From positions 269,425 through 333,424 of the forward strand of contig CACNPC010000001.1 of NCBI GenBank assembly GCA_902622245.1: DNA of 64,000 nt, read 5' to 3'. The DNA is from an uncultured Pelagibacteraceae bacterium (GTDB lineage: Bacteria; Pseudomonadota; Alphaproteobacteria; Pelagibacterales; Pelagibacteraceae). Shown piece by piece: positions 1 through 8,579 of this stretch (within the stretch, counting starts at the first letter, position 1; every line of letters begins with the position of its first letter). The translations under genes and the position numbers were made by a program. The notes beneath the pieces are model-generated. The model was not told where the DNA came from. It ran no database searches and saw only the letters and a program-made list of their open reading frames with translations.

Positions 1-40
1 TTTTCTTACCTGGGGATCCTTTAATTTTGTTAGGTAAAAA

Positions 41-1045
41 TTAAGAGTTTTCTTTGTTACACTCAAACTTTTTCTCTTCATATTTAGCTTTTTGAAGAAC
101 TGATTGAGTAGCATTTGGATACTGTTTTTTAACACCAGCAATCATCAAGCAACCCTGATCTTTCTCTCCTATTTGAACTAAAGATACACCAAGCTTCAAA
201 AGGTTAATAGGTGCTTTTTCACTCTTTGGATATTTTTGATAACCTTCTAAATAAGCGGATGCTGCATCTGTATAGAGCTGTCTTATTCTAAAAGTCTCTG
301 CATACCAATATTGTGCATTTCCAGAAAGATCATTATCTGGATTTGTATCCACAAATTCTCTAAACGCTCTTTCTGCCATATTATAATCTCCAACTTTTAA
401 AAAACTTGTTGCAAATTCATATTGTTCTAATGGAGATGCATCAGGTAAAATTTTTTCCTCACTAATAAAATTTTCTGTTAAAATAGTTTTAGTTGTCTCA
501 ACAGATTTAATTGCTTGTGTCTCACTTGTGTCAGTCATATCTTTATAAGATATTGTTCCTAAATCTTGAGGTTGAGATGTGCCCGGCATAATTTTTTTGC
601 TGGCTAGATTTGTCTCTGAATTTTCATTTGTTAATAAATTTTGTTCATTAATTTCATTTTTTTGAGTGAGGCTAGAATTGTTTTCTAAATCTTGAAATCT
701 TAATTGGTTATCAGCTTGTGTTTTGGACAGTCTAGACGATAATTTGTCTACTTTAAAATTAATTTCCTCAAATTTGTTAGTCAAATTTTGAAATTGTTTT
801 TCTATTTCAGATAATTTTAACAAATGTCTTGTCAAGACATCTTCTGTTTCTTTATTTGTTAAAGAGGTTTCTGCTCCAGTTTTTTTCTGAAATGACTCTG
901 AATAAACTGCTCTTTCCAATGTTCTAAGATCTTTTTGAATAATTTCTAAGATTTCTCTCATATTTAATTCCTCAGAACCTGCACTAAATGTAATAAAAAA
1001 AATAGAAATTATATAAATAAAAATATTAATAAACTTTTTAAACAT
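41..1045 (-). CDS. cpoB: Tol-Pal accessory periplasmic protein CpoB (YbgF)
   Basis: This 334-residue protein has a hydrophobic N-terminal signal segment (about residues 1-23). A coiled-coil stretch rich in Leu, Glu and Lys follows (about 28-125), then a low-complexity linker and tetratricopeptide-like helices from about residue 205 to 325. That is the domain order of CpoB/YbgF, which sits in the periplasm and links Tol-Pal to envelope constriction during division. It is the last visible gene of the tol cluster, downstream of pal on the same strand. A strong terminator lies between pal and this gene, so it probably has its own promoter or depends on readthrough. The linker is unusually rich in Thr, Ser and Asn. 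Confidence 0.88.
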   Translation of the reverse strand: MFKKFINIFIYIISIFFITFSAGSEELNMREILEIIQKDLRTLERAVYSESFQKKTGAETSLTNKETEDVLTRHLLKLSEIEKQFQNLTNKFEEINFKVDKLSSRLSKTQADNQLRFQDLENNSSLTQKNEINEQNLLTNENSETNLASKKIMPGTSQPQDLGTISYKDMTDTSETQAIKSVETTKTILTENFISEEKILPDASPLEQYEFATSFLKVGDYNMAERAFREFVDTNPDNDLSGNAQYWYAETFRIRQLYTDAASAYLEGYQKYPKSEKAPINLLKLGVSLVQIGEKDQGCLMIAGVKKQYPNATQSVLQKAKYEEKKFECNKENS

Positions 1046-1078
1046 TAAATTATTCTTTAATTATAATGATGGCAAAAA

Positions 1079-1117
1079 AAAGACCCTTAAATTATTTATA
1101 ATAATTTTAGGGTCTTT
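1079..1117 (-). terminator. Rho-independent terminator downstream of pal
   Basis: On the minus strand the sequence folds into a long hairpin. The arms contain AAAGACCC and its complement GGGTCTTT, extended by A/T pairs, and a run of seven T follows directly. It begins 18 bases past the pal stop codon. It is the clearest intrinsic terminator in the window and separates pal from cpoB. Confidence 0.8.
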
Positions 1118-1134
1118 AAATATTTAAAATAGCT

Positions 1135-1623
1135 TTAATTAGCTTTTACAGTTACAGATCTTCTATTCTTAGACCAAGAAAGCGGATTTGAACCTGAGTC
1201 AACTGGTCTTTCTTTTCCATAACTTATTACTGAAATTCTATCTGCGGATATTCCATAAGTGATCAGATAATCTTTGGCAGCATTTGCTCTTCTTTCGCCT
1301 AAAGCCAAGTTATATTCTCTTGTTCCTCTTTCATCGGCATGACCTTCGACCACAACATTGATGCTAGAATTTTCTCTTAACCAATTTGCTTGTTTTCTTA
1401 ATGTGTCTCTTGATTTAGTTGTTAAAATAGATTCGTTTGTCGCAAAAAATACTCTGTCCGGAACACCGTCAGCTAAATATTTAACTGTATCAGTTCCTGT
1501 GTAGACATCACCTTGCATTTGACCCTCAACTGTCGTAGTGGTTTTTTTCGTGGCACAAGCCGATACGATTAAACTTAATAATATAACTAGAAAAGTATTT
1601 CTAAATGATTTGCTAAAATTCAT
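1135..1623 (-). CDS. pal: Peptidoglycan-associated lipoprotein Pal
   Basis: This 162-residue protein opens with a lipoprotein signal ending in the lipobox LIVSAC, so Cys23 is the likely lipidated residue. The rest is an OmpA-like peptidoglycan-binding domain with the motif GHADERGTREYNLALGERRA, carrying the Asp and Arg that contact meso-diaminopimelate. Pal anchors the outer membrane to peptidoglycan and is the partner of TolB and TolA. An AAGGAG ribosome site lies about 7 bases before the ATG, one of the few good ones here. A 99-base gap separates it from tolB, and a strong terminator follows it, so it may also be transcribed separately. Confidence 0.95.
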   Translation of the reverse strand: MNFSKSFRNTFLVILLSLIVSACATKKTTTTVEGQMQGDVYTGTDTVKYLADGVPDRVFFATNESILTTKSRDTLRKQANWLRENSSINVVVEGHADERGTREYNLALGERRANAAKDYLITYGISADRISVISYGKERPVDSGSNPLSWSKNRRSVTVKAN

Positions 1624-1722
1624 TAATGCTCCTTAATAATTTATTAGAACTTTTTCACAACTAATTAGATGTTTCAAGCATAAAAATCAACTTAATTTAT
1701 ATTAAAAATTAATAAAAAAGCC

Positions 1723-3069
1723 CTAATTACTTAATAAAGACGACCAAGATGGGTCAGAGGCATCCGTCTCTGTTTGAACTTGCCTTTCATTATAACCTGT
1801 AAGATCTATAGACCATAACTTGGCACTAAATCCTTCACCTTTATCATTAGATTTGGTCTCTCTATAAAAAATTAACACTCTTCCATTTGGAGACCAAGAA
1901 GGAGCTTCTTGATAGTAATTTTCAGTCAATAATCTTTCCCCAGATCCATCGGTTCGCATAACACCGATATAAAATTTTCCTTTATGTAGTTTTGTAAACG
2001 CAATTAAATCACCTCTTGGAGACCATACAGGTGTGCCATACAATCCTTTACCAAATGAAATTCTTTTTACATTTGAACCATCAGATTTCATTACATAGAT
2101 TTGTTGAAATCCACTTCTATCAGAATTAAATGTTATAAATCGATTATCAGGTGAGTAAGAAGGCGATGTATCAATTGATGGATGATTAGTTATTCTTTCA
2201 ACAATTCTATTTTCCAAATCCATTGTGTAAATATCTGAGTTTCCGTCTTTTGCAAAACTCATTATAATTTTTTTTCCATCTGGTGAAAATCGTGGAGCAA
2301 ATGTCATTCCCGGAAAATCACCAACTACTTCTTGGGTACCAGTTTCAATATCTAATAAATATACCCTTGGTAAATTTTTAAAATAAGATAGGTAAGTCAC
2401 CATTTGACTTGTCGGATTAAATCTAGGAGTTAAAACTAATTCATTTCCTAGTGTTAAATATTTTGTGTTAAAACCATCTTGATCCATAATAGCTAACTTT
2501 TTAACTCTTGCAGTCTTAGGTCCTTCTTCAGATACATAAATAATTCTGGTATCAAAATATCCTTTTTCTCCGGTTAATCTTTCGTAAACTTTATCAGAAA
2601 TTATATGTCCAACCCTCCTCCAATTACTTGGAACCGTTGTAAATGCTAAAGCCATCATTTCTCTTCCGGCTAAAATATCCCATAGTCTAAATTCAACTTT
2701 TAATTTTTTGTCCTCAATTGTTACTTTGCCTGTAATTAAAGCTTGAGCTTTAATCAATGCCCAATCCTCAAATCTTGGTTTTAAATGAGCAATATCTGGC
2801 TTTTGTAAAAATGCTTCTTTACTAAGAGGATTAAATAAACCTGAAATTTTCAAATTATTCTCCACAACTAATGAAATCTCAGATCCAACATTTTCAATTT
2901 TAAGTTCATTAATTGAATTTCTTTTTGAATTGTCATCTTGAAACAATGGAGAAACTGCAATTGGTAAAGGATCTAAATTACCCCTTGTTATATCAATCTC
3001 TATTAATGAATAAGCCTTAGCTGACAATAAAAAAAATATAATAAAAAATAAATTAATTATTCTAATCAT
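1723..3069 (-). CDS. tolB: Tol-Pal translocation protein TolB
   Basis: This is a periplasmic protein of 448 residues. The signal peptide probably ends after AKAYS (residues 17-21). An alpha/beta N-terminal domain follows (about 22-165), then a six-bladed beta-propeller made of PD40 repeats with recurrent SPDG/SPNG turns (about 190-445). Length and order match the TolB family. TolB shuttles between Pal and TolA, controlling Pal's grip on peptidoglycan. The start codon overlaps the last base of tolA, which indicates translational coupling in a tolQRAB operon. Confidence 0.95.
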   Translation of the reverse strand: MIRIINLFFIIFFLLSAKAYSLIEIDITRGNLDPLPIAVSPLFQDDNSKRNSINELKIENVGSEISLVVENNLKISGLFNPLSKEAFLQKPDIAHLKPRFEDWALIKAQALITGKVTIEDKKLKVEFRLWDILAGREMMALAFTTVPSNWRRVGHIISDKVYERLTGEKGYFDTRIIYVSEEGPKTARVKKLAIMDQDGFNTKYLTLGNELVLTPRFNPTSQMVTYLSYFKNLPRVYLLDIETGTQEVVGDFPGMTFAPRFSPDGKKIIMSFAKDGNSDIYTMDLENRIVERITNHPSIDTSPSYSPDNRFITFNSDRSGFQQIYVMKSDGSNVKRISFGKGLYGTPVWSPRGDLIAFTKLHKGKFYIGVMRTDGSGERLLTENYYQEAPSWSPNGRVLIFYRETKSNDKGEGFSAKLWSIDLTGYNERQVQTETDASDPSWSSLLSN

Positions 3070-4037
3070 TATCCTCCAAGCATATCACGAGCGTCAAAAT
3101 TTAAAATCATATTTTTCCATCTTTCATAACCACTTGTAGGAACTTTTAATGGATTACACAACTGAATAGCTCGTCTTACACTATCTGCTAGTGTTCTAAA
3201 TTTTTCTTTACCAGGTGTGTTCATTTTTACATGATCTAACATTTCAAGTTTTTCAATTGTTCCGTCTGGTTTTAATTGGAGTTTAACTCTAACTAATAAA
3301 TCTTCACTAAATGGCAAACCTATAGGAACACTCCAGCATGTAAATATTTGGGCCTTTAATGCGTCCTCTTCACTTAGGGTTAATTTTGAATAATCCATAG
3401 TCTCATCAGTCGATTGAGAAATCTTATCAACTTCTTTTTTTGTTTCTGCCAAATTTTCTTTTTTTTTATCAATTAAAGCTGCAATTTCATTTAAATCCAA
3501 TTTTTCTTTTTTTTCAAATTCAGAAACTTGTTTAACTTTTTTTTCATCTAAAATAGGTTTTTTAGTTTGAACTATTTTTTTGATGTTTTCATCATTGATT
3601 TCTTTTGAAGGTTTCTGCTTTTTTTCTTCTTTAGGTTGAATTTTTTGTTTATCTTCATCTGGCATAGGCACAGCATTTAATTTTTCTTTTTTTAAATTTT
3701 CTATATTATTTTCACTTGTTGGTGTTTTTTTTGATGCAACCTTAGAAATTTCATTTTTTTTTTTATCTGTCTGAACTTCTTTTTTTTTATCTTTTTTTAC
3801 TTTTTTAGGAGGAGCCTGTTCAGACAAAAGCTTTTCATTTTCTTTTTTTGCCTTCTCAATTATTTTTGATGCTTTTGGCGCGAAAGGAATATTTGTCTTT
3901 TCAGCTATTTGAATAAGCTCAACAGAGATAAGAGGTGGAATATCCAGAGGTTTTTTTGCAACAAATGGTAAAGCCAAAATACTCACCATAACAATAGCGA
4001 CATGAAATCCAGATGAGATTAAAAGACCTCGATACAT
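3069..4037 (-). CDS. tolA: Tol-Pal energy-transducing protein TolA
   Basis: This 322-residue protein has one N-terminal membrane helix (about 8-27), then a very Lys/Glu-rich helical stalk (about 55-215). A small C-terminal domain follows with one Cys near FTCW and another in QLCNPL, and it ends in FDARDML. This matches TolA, which spans the periplasm and passes proton-motive force from TolQR to TolB-Pal. Its gene lies 5 bases after tolR and overlaps tolB by one base. The stalk is rich in Lys rather than the Ala typical of enterobacterial TolA, which fits the A/T-rich codon use. Confidence 0.92.
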   Translation of the reverse strand: MYRGLLISSGFHVAIVMVSILALPFVAKKPLDIPPLISVELIQIAEKTNIPFAPKASKIIEKAKKENEKLLSEQAPPKKVKKDKKKEVQTDKKKNEISKVASKKTPTSENNIENLKKEKLNAVPMPDEDKQKIQPKEEKKQKPSKEINDENIKKIVQTKKPILDEKKVKQVSEFEKKEKLDLNEIAALIDKKKENLAETKKEVDKISQSTDETMDYSKLTLSEEDALKAQIFTCWSVPIGLPFSEDLLVRVKLQLKPDGTIEKLEMLDHVKMNTPGKEKFRTLADSVRRAIQLCNPLKVPTSGYERWKNMILNFDARDMLGG

Positions 4038-4042
4038 AATCT

Positions 4043-4459
4043 CTATCTCTCTTTATTCGGTTCAGATATTAAAGCAACTTTTGTAAATCCCGACCCTGAA
4101 AGCATTCCCATAATTTCAAGAACCCTTCCATAGTTAATAGCTTTGTCTCCCCTAACATAAATTCTTGTATCAGTTCTATTATTTGACACTGCCAATATTT
4201 TTACAATCAAATTGTTAAACTCAACTTTTGTTTCCTGAATAAAAATTTCACCTTTAGAATTAATTGTTAAAGTTAATGGTTCATTTTCCTCAGGAAGTGT
4301 ATCAGCAGAAGTTTCTGGCAGATCTACCTGGACTCCAACTGTAAGTAATGGTGCAGTGACCATGAATATAATTAGCAAAACCAACATTACATCAACAAAT
4401 GGTGTTACATTAATTTCACTCATCGGATCGTTTTTTGAACTTTTGAGCTTAAATCCCAT
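4043..4459 (-). CDS. tolR: Tol-Pal proton channel subunit TolR
   Basis: This 138-residue ExbD/TolR-family protein has a short cytoplasmic start, one membrane helix (about 21-41) and a periplasmic domain. The motif SEINVTPFVDVMLVLL places the proton-carrying Asp at residue 23, as in well-studied TolR. It abuts tolQ with no gap and precedes tolA, the standard order. It works with TolQ as the proton-driven motor of the Tol-Pal system in the inner membrane. Confidence 0.95.
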   Translation of the reverse strand: MGFKLKSSKNDPMSEINVTPFVDVMLVLLIIFMVTAPLLTVGVQVDLPETSADTLPEENEPLTLTINSKGEIFIQETKVEFNNLIVKILAVSNNRTDTRIYVRGDKAINYGRVLEIMGMLSGSGFTKVALISEPNKER

Positions 4460-5134
4460 TTAAATAATTGATAAGAATCTTTTTGAAAAATTTTCTAATT
4501 TTTGTGAGTATTTTCTAGAGTCTGAATTAAATTTATTGTACGCAATTACAGCAGGAATTGCTGCTAATAATCCAAGTGCAGTTGCAAATAAGGCTTCAGC
4601 AATACCTGGTGCAACTATTGCAAGGCTAGTGTTTCTTGAAATTGCAATCGATTGAAATGAATTCATAATTCCCCAAACAGTTCCAAACAATCCTATAAAT
4701 GGAGCTGTCGATCCAACAGTTGCCAAAAAACTATTATACTTTTCAACTGCTACCATTTGTTTTTCAATATTTACTTCTAAAACACTAGATAGTCTCTCAG
4801 ATAAATTTGATTTTGATCTAGTTTTCATAACTGTTTGCATAGAACTTTTAAATAATTTTGCCATAGGATCCTCAATATTTGAAGGCAGACTGTTATAAAA
4901 TGTTTCAGCAGACTTTGATTTCCAGAATTTCTCTTCAAATTCCTCTGCACTTTTATTAATTTTTCTAAACATTCTTATTTTTTCAAATATTATTGCCCAT
5001 GAATAAATAGAACTTAAAATTAATATTATGATTACTGACTTGACAATAATATCCGCACGTAAAAATAAACTAATTAAAGAAAAATCTGTATTACTTGCTA
5101 AACCTAAACTTTGCGTTGCAATATCTGCTTCCAT
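4460..5134 (-). CDS. tolQ: Tol-Pal proton channel subunit TolQ
   Basis: This 224-residue MotA/TolQ/ExbB protein has a first membrane helix at about 30-50. A long cytoplasmic part follows, then a helical hairpin carrying the family signature VGSTAPFIGLFGTVWGI (about 140-157) and a last helix rich in Ala/Leu (about 170-195). It forms the inner-membrane motor with TolR. It is the first tol gene, 56 bases after the resolvase gene. The acyl-CoA thioesterase gene ybgC, often found just before tolQ, is absent here. Confidence 0.95.
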   Translation of the reverse strand: MEADIATQSLGLASNTDFSLISLFLRADIIVKSVIIILILSSIYSWAIIFEKIRMFRKINKSAEEFEEKFWKSKSAETFYNSLPSNIEDPMAKLFKSSMQTVMKTRSKSNLSERLSSVLEVNIEKQMVAVEKYNSFLATVGSTAPFIGLFGTVWGIMNSFQSIAISRNTSLAIVAPGIAEALFATALGLLAAIPAVIAYNKFNSDSRKYSQKLENFSKRFLSII

Positions 5135-5190
5135 TCAATCGTTTCCCATTAAAATATGTCATTAATTTGTCTTCAAAAAACTCTAATAGT

Positions 5191-5688
5191 CTAGTTATCG
5201 TTGTTTTCCCTTGTGTTTTCAAAATACTGAGCAATTAAAATAGCATCTGCTTTATTATTATCTTTTTTTCTTGATAACTTATTAGAAATTCTAGGAAACA
5301 TATCTATTACTTTAGTTCGACTGGCATCTTTTTCAGAATTAATCAAATTAAAATGTTTTTTCCATTTTGCTGGTCTAACATAAAAAATGGGAAGTTCCAT
5401 TGCAGAACATATTCCTTTAATTACTCCAAATGATTGTCCAAAATTAAACATACTTGTTACTCCTTGTCCTGGCATAGCAGAAACTTGTTCGACTATTACA
5501 CTCATTTTTTCATTCTTAAATTTATTTTTTATTAGCATTATTTCATTATAAATTTGCCTACCATTAACTTGTTTTTTATTTTTTTTTCCTTCAGCCATTG
5601 TAGGCATGTCGATTACATCAATAACATTACCACCAGAAAAAAAACAGATAGCACCTGCTATTCCTGGATCAATTCCAACAATTATCAT
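5191..5688 (-). CDS. ruvC: RuvC-like Holliday junction resolvase, phage-type variant
   Basis: This 165-residue RNase H-fold nuclease has acidic residues where RuvC needs them: Asp7 in GIDPG, Glu67 in VEQVSAMPGQG and Asp in KADAILIA. The middle of the protein (MFNFGQSFGVI, PAKWKKHF, DASRTKVID) resembles the short resolvases of phages and some alphaproteobacteria more than canonical cellular RuvC. It should cleave four-way DNA junctions. It lies between yebC (adjacent, no gap) and tolQ, where ruvC-ruvA-ruvB normally sit, but ruvA and ruvB are not here. The nuclease class is clear. Orthology with true RuvC is doubtful, so the symbol is provisional. Confidence 0.75.
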   Translation of the reverse strand: MIIVGIDPGIAGAICFFSGGNVIDVIDMPTMAEGKKNKKQVNGRQIYNEIMLIKNKFKNEKMSVIVEQVSAMPGQGVTSMFNFGQSFGVIKGICSAMELPIFYVRPAKWKKHFNLINSEKDASRTKVIDMFPRISNKLSRKKDNNKADAILIAQYFENTRENNDN

Positions 5689-6411
5689 TTAATCTTCAAA
5701 GTTAACATTTGTATAAACATTTTGCACATCATCCTCATCGTCAAGAGTTTCTAAAAATTTTACCATATTTTGATTTTCTTCACCTTTAAGAGATACCTTA
5801 TTAATGGGTAGCCACTCGATTTCGGTAGAAAGAAAATTTGCAATAACTTTTTCAAATTTTTTTTTTACCTCATATATTTCATCGATATTCGTATGCACTT
5901 CATGAAATTCGTCACGAGAAATACAATCATTTGCGCCCGACTCGATTGCTAATTCAAAAATTTTATCTTGTTCAATTTCATTTTTATCTATTTTAATTAC
6001 ACCCAATCTTTGGAAATTATGTGATGCAGATCCCTGGGTTCCTAAAGAGCCGTTATTTTTCGAAAATATTGTTCTTATATTAGAAGCAGTTCTATTTTTA
6101 TTATCAGTCAATGCTTCAACTATTACAGCAGATTTGCTAGGTCCAAAACCTTCATACCTAATATTTTCAAAATTTGATTGATCATTGTTAGAAGACTTTT
6201 CAATTGCTCTCTCAATATTTTCTTTTGGCATGTTAGCTGATCTGGCTGCTTGTATTGCTGATCTTAATCTCGAATTCATATCAGGATTCTTATCTCCTAG
6301 TTTTGCAGCTACAGTGATTTCTCTGGAGAGTTTAGAAAAAATTTTTGATCTCTGTTTGTCAGCTTTGCCTTTTTTATGTTTAATACCCGCCCAATGTGAG
6401 TGTCCAGCCAT
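5689..6411 (-). CDS. yebC: YebC/PmpR family translational or transcriptional regulator
   Basis: This 240-residue protein starts with the unmistakable MAGHSHWAGIKHKKGKAD. It continues with SKLSREITVAAKLG and the three-domain YebC layout at full family length. YebC-family proteins have been described both as DNA-binding regulators and, more recently, as ribosome-associated factors that help with stalling sequences, so the role here is left general. It stands directly before the resolvase gene, the conserved yebC-ruvC neighbourhood. The following gene starts with its stop codon abutting. Confidence 0.95.
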   Translation of the reverse strand: MAGHSHWAGIKHKKGKADKQRSKIFSKLSREITVAAKLGDKNPDMNSRLRSAIQAARSANMPKENIERAIEKSSNNDQSNFENIRYEGFGPSKSAVIVEALTDNKNRTASNIRTIFSKNNGSLGTQGSASHNFQRLGVIKIDKNEIEQDKIFELAIESGANDCISRDEFHEVHTNIDEIYEVKKKFEKVIANFLSTEIEWLPINKVSLKGEENQNMVKFLETLDDEDDVQNVYTNVNFED

Positions 6412-6413
6412 AA

Positions 6414-7220
6414 TTAATTTACGTTATTTAAACTCCCACCAAAAATGAAACTTTCTATATTTTTTGCTAAACCATTTCTTACATCACAATCTACAACTAC
6501 CCCACTCAGAGAAGCTTCTCCATTGGCAGGAAAATGTTTTACAGCTTCTTTTTTTAGAAATCTGTTAATTGAATTTTGTGCATTCATACCAATTACCGAG
6601 TCATAGTCGCCACACATTCCAGCATCAGTAATATAGCTAGTTCCATTTTTTAGGACTCTTGCATCATTTGTTGGCACGTGTGTATGGGTACCTACAACTA
6701 AAGTTGCATATCCATCAAATAGATTACCTATAGCCATTTTTTCACTTGTTATTTCTCCATGAAAATCCACTATTAAAAAATCATAATCTTTTGATTTTTT
6801 GTTTTCTGCAATAAATTCAGTAGCAATTTTAAAAACATCATCACACTTTTTCATAAAAACATTACCCATAAGATTTAGTACACCAACTTTTAGATTTTTT
6901 TTTGAATTGAATATGGAGAAACCTTTACCAGGTAAATTTCCGCTCATATTTATTGGTCTTAATAATTTTTTTTCAGTTTTTATATATTCATAAATTTCTT
7001 TTTGATCCCAGACATGATTGCCTGTTGTAATCACATCTACACCTACATTAAAAAGTTCATTAGCAATATTTTCAGTTAGACCCACACCTTCACTGGCTGC
7101 ATTTTCACCGTTAACACAAACAAAATCTATACCTTTTTTTGAGACTATATTTGGCAAGTTTTTTTTTACTGATTTAAAGCCTGCGTCTCCAACTATATCA
7201 CCTAAAAATAAAATCTTCAT
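6414..7220 (-). CDS. YmdB-family metallophosphoesterase
   Basis: This 268-residue calcineurin-like phosphoesterase belongs to the YmdB/TIGR00282 family. Visible metal-site motifs are GDIVGDAG at the start, NGENAASEG, TTGNHVWDQKE, VDFHGE and VGTHTHVPTND. Family members hydrolyse phosphodiesters, and 2',3'-cyclic nucleotides have been shown for some. The physiological target here is unknown. It lies 2 bases from both yebC and the cyclo-ligase gene, inside a dense minus-strand operon. Confidence 0.88.
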   Translation of the reverse strand: MKILFLGDIVGDAGFKSVKKNLPNIVSKKGIDFVCVNGENAASEGVGLTENIANELFNVGVDVITTGNHVWDQKEIYEYIKTEKKLLRPINMSGNLPGKGFSIFNSKKNLKVGVLNLMGNVFMKKCDDVFKIATEFIAENKKSKDYDFLIVDFHGEITSEKMAIGNLFDGYATLVVGTHTHVPTNDARVLKNGTSYITDAGMCGDYDSVIGMNAQNSINRFLKKEAVKHFPANGEASLSGVVVDCDVRNGLAKNIESFIFGGSLNNVN

Positions 7221-7222
7221 TT

Positions 7223-7762
7223 TTACATTAATTTCTCTGTCAAAATTAAATCTAATTTTCTATCAAAATTTTCAATATTAATTTTATTAACTTTTTGATG
7301 TGAAAAAGCCAGTCCAATTGTTGTACATTTTTTAATTTGAGAAATTTTTTCTAAATATCTATCATAAAATCCACCACCATAGCCAATTCTGTTCCTGAAT
7401 TTATCAAAAGCAACTATTGGTACAAATATTATATCTGGGTATACTTTTTTCAATTTTAATGGCTGAGGAATTCCTAATGAGCTTATTGTTAAAGAATCAT
7501 TTGGACTCCATTTATAAAAATCCATTTGATGATTTCTTTTTATAACTGGTAACGAAATACAATAACCGTTAGAATAAAATTTTTTTAGTATTTGCAAACA
7601 ATCAAATTCAAAATTTATTGGAAAATAACCTCCAATAATTTTATTTTTTGATAGATTAATTTTATTATGTAAACTATTTATAATATCATTGCCTATTTTG
7701 ATTTCAAAATATTTTTTTTTTCTTAAGTTAATAATTTTTTTTCTTAATTTAAATTTTGACAC
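7223..7762 (-). CDS. 5-formyltetrahydrofolate cyclo-ligase
   Basis: Family motifs are GGYFPINFEFD, LGIPQP and the nucleotide-binding region VPIVAFDKFRNRIGYGGGFYDRY. The enzyme converts 5-formyl-THF to 5,10-methenyl-THF using ATP, returning folate to one-carbon metabolism. I chose the GTG at 7762 because it gives a 179-residue protein of normal length and clears the end of zapA by 7 bases. An upstream ATG at 7807 would add 15 residues and overlap zapA by 38 bases. No clear ribosome site precedes either start. In many bacteria 6S RNA lies between zapA and this gene, and there is no room for it here. Confidence 0.85.
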   Translation of the reverse strand: MSKFKLRKKIINLRKKKYFEIKIGNDIINSLHNKINLSKNKIIGGYFPINFEFDCLQILKKFYSNGYCISLPVIKRNHQMDFYKWSPNDSLTISSLGIPQPLKLKKVYPDIIFVPIVAFDKFRNRIGYGGGFYDRYLEKISQIKKCTTIGLAFSHQKVNKINIENFDRKLDLILTEKLM

Positions 7763-7769
7763 TGATATT

Positions 7770-8216
7770 TTATGAAACAGAAGTATTTGTGCTATTTTTT
7801 TTGACAAAGTCTTCTATTTCTAAAGTTACTTTGTCTATTAAATTTTCATAACTTATTTTGTAGTTTTCAATATCATTCTCAAGTTCTTCTTGTGTTGAGC
7901 TTAAATTTTTAATTTCATTTTCTTTTCCATCTTTGTACTGATAAACTAAAGATTTTAATTCTTTAAATTTTTCTTTTAATTCTTTAAGCTCTTTTTTTTG
8001 CGCGTCTACTTTTTTTTTGGTTTCAAAATACTCATCCATGACTTTTATAGAAGATATTAGTAATAATTTATTCTCTCCGATATTTCCAAGGTCAAATTTT
8101 AGATCATTAAATTTTTTATTTAAACTCAATGATAATTCTTCCAAATGTTCCTCTTGACCATCTTCACAAGATAATAAATATTCTTTACCATTAAATTTTA
8201 TATTTACATTTGCCAT
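7770..8216 (-). CDS. zapA: Cell division protein ZapA
   Basis: This 148-residue protein has the ZapA N-terminal beta/alpha head (VNIKFNGKEYLLSCEDGQEEHLEEL, about residues 3-27, then a helix with LLLISSIKVMDEYF). A long coiled coil of Lys and Glu heptads follows (about 65-135). ZapA binds and bundles FtsZ at midcell. It overlaps the end of the upstream coiled-coil gene by 13 bases, which suggests coupled expression of the two partners. Confidence 0.85.
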   Translation of the reverse strand: MANVNIKFNGKEYLLSCEDGQEEHLEELSLSLNKKFNDLKFDLGNIGENKLLLISSIKVMDEYFETKKKVDAQKKELKELKEKFKELKSLVYQYKDGKENEIKNLSSTQEELENDIENYKISYENLIDKVTLEIEDFVKKNSTNTSVS

Positions 8217-8527
8217 TTATCTAATTCTTCCAATAAATTATCTGTTTCTTGATTTAATTCATCAATTTTTTCATTAAATTGATTTTCTTTTCTTTTTGAA
8301 GTTTCGTAATCCTTTTTTAATTCATTTATTTGACTTCTAAGTTTTAAGTTTTCTTCTTCTAAGTTTTGGAGAGATGTAGTTAACTGTTTTTTTTCAATTT
8401 CTAATTGATTTTTTTGATCTTTTAAAATTGCAACTTTATCAAATTCTTCATTATGTTGAATGTTTATCTCTCCTAATTTTTTTAGAGTATCCTTTAATTT
8501 TTTTTCTTTTTCATCAATGTTTTTCAT
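8204..8527 (-). CDS. Coiled-coil protein upstream of zapA, candidate ZauP
   Basis: From the internal ATG at 8527 this is a 107-residue protein that is almost entirely coiled coil, rich in Lys, Glu, Leu and Asn, with no membrane segment. An upstream ATG at 8557 would add ten hydrophobic residues that fit the pattern poorly. In Caulobacter the gene directly upstream of zapA encodes ZauP, a coiled-coil partner of ZapA that helps focus the Z-ring. Position, size and character match, but sequence identity cannot be judged by eye because coiled coils look alike. Confidence 0.6.
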   Translation of the reverse strand: MKNIDEKEKKLKDTLKKLGEINIQHNEEFDKVAILKDQKNQLEIEKKQLTTSLQNLEEENLKLRSQINELKKDYETSKRKENQFNEKIDELNQETDNLLEELDKWQM

Positions 8528-8579
8528 ATATATATCTATATTAATAAATTGAATCACCTAAGTCTAGATAGGATACTTT

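Noticed and set aside
1..40. Possible start of tilS downstream of cpoB
   Set aside because: The 40 bases hold an open frame on the minus strand but no start codon is visible and the piece is too short to identify.
5554..7281. Several plus-strand open frames of 60-90 codons over ruvC, yebC and the phosphoesterase
   Set aside because: They lie inside well-identified minus-strand genes and have no recognisable motifs or ribosome sites.
7763..7807. Possible site for 6S RNA between zapA and the 5-FTHF cyclo-ligase gene
   Set aside because: The gap is at most 7 bases, so no 6S RNA gene can fit, and no 6S-like hairpin is visible nearby.
8528..8579. Promoter-like boxes before transketolase (TTGAAT, 17 bases, GATACT)
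   Set aside because: The implied start would fall within or after the TTG start codon, and both boxes match poorly, so it is not reported as a feature.
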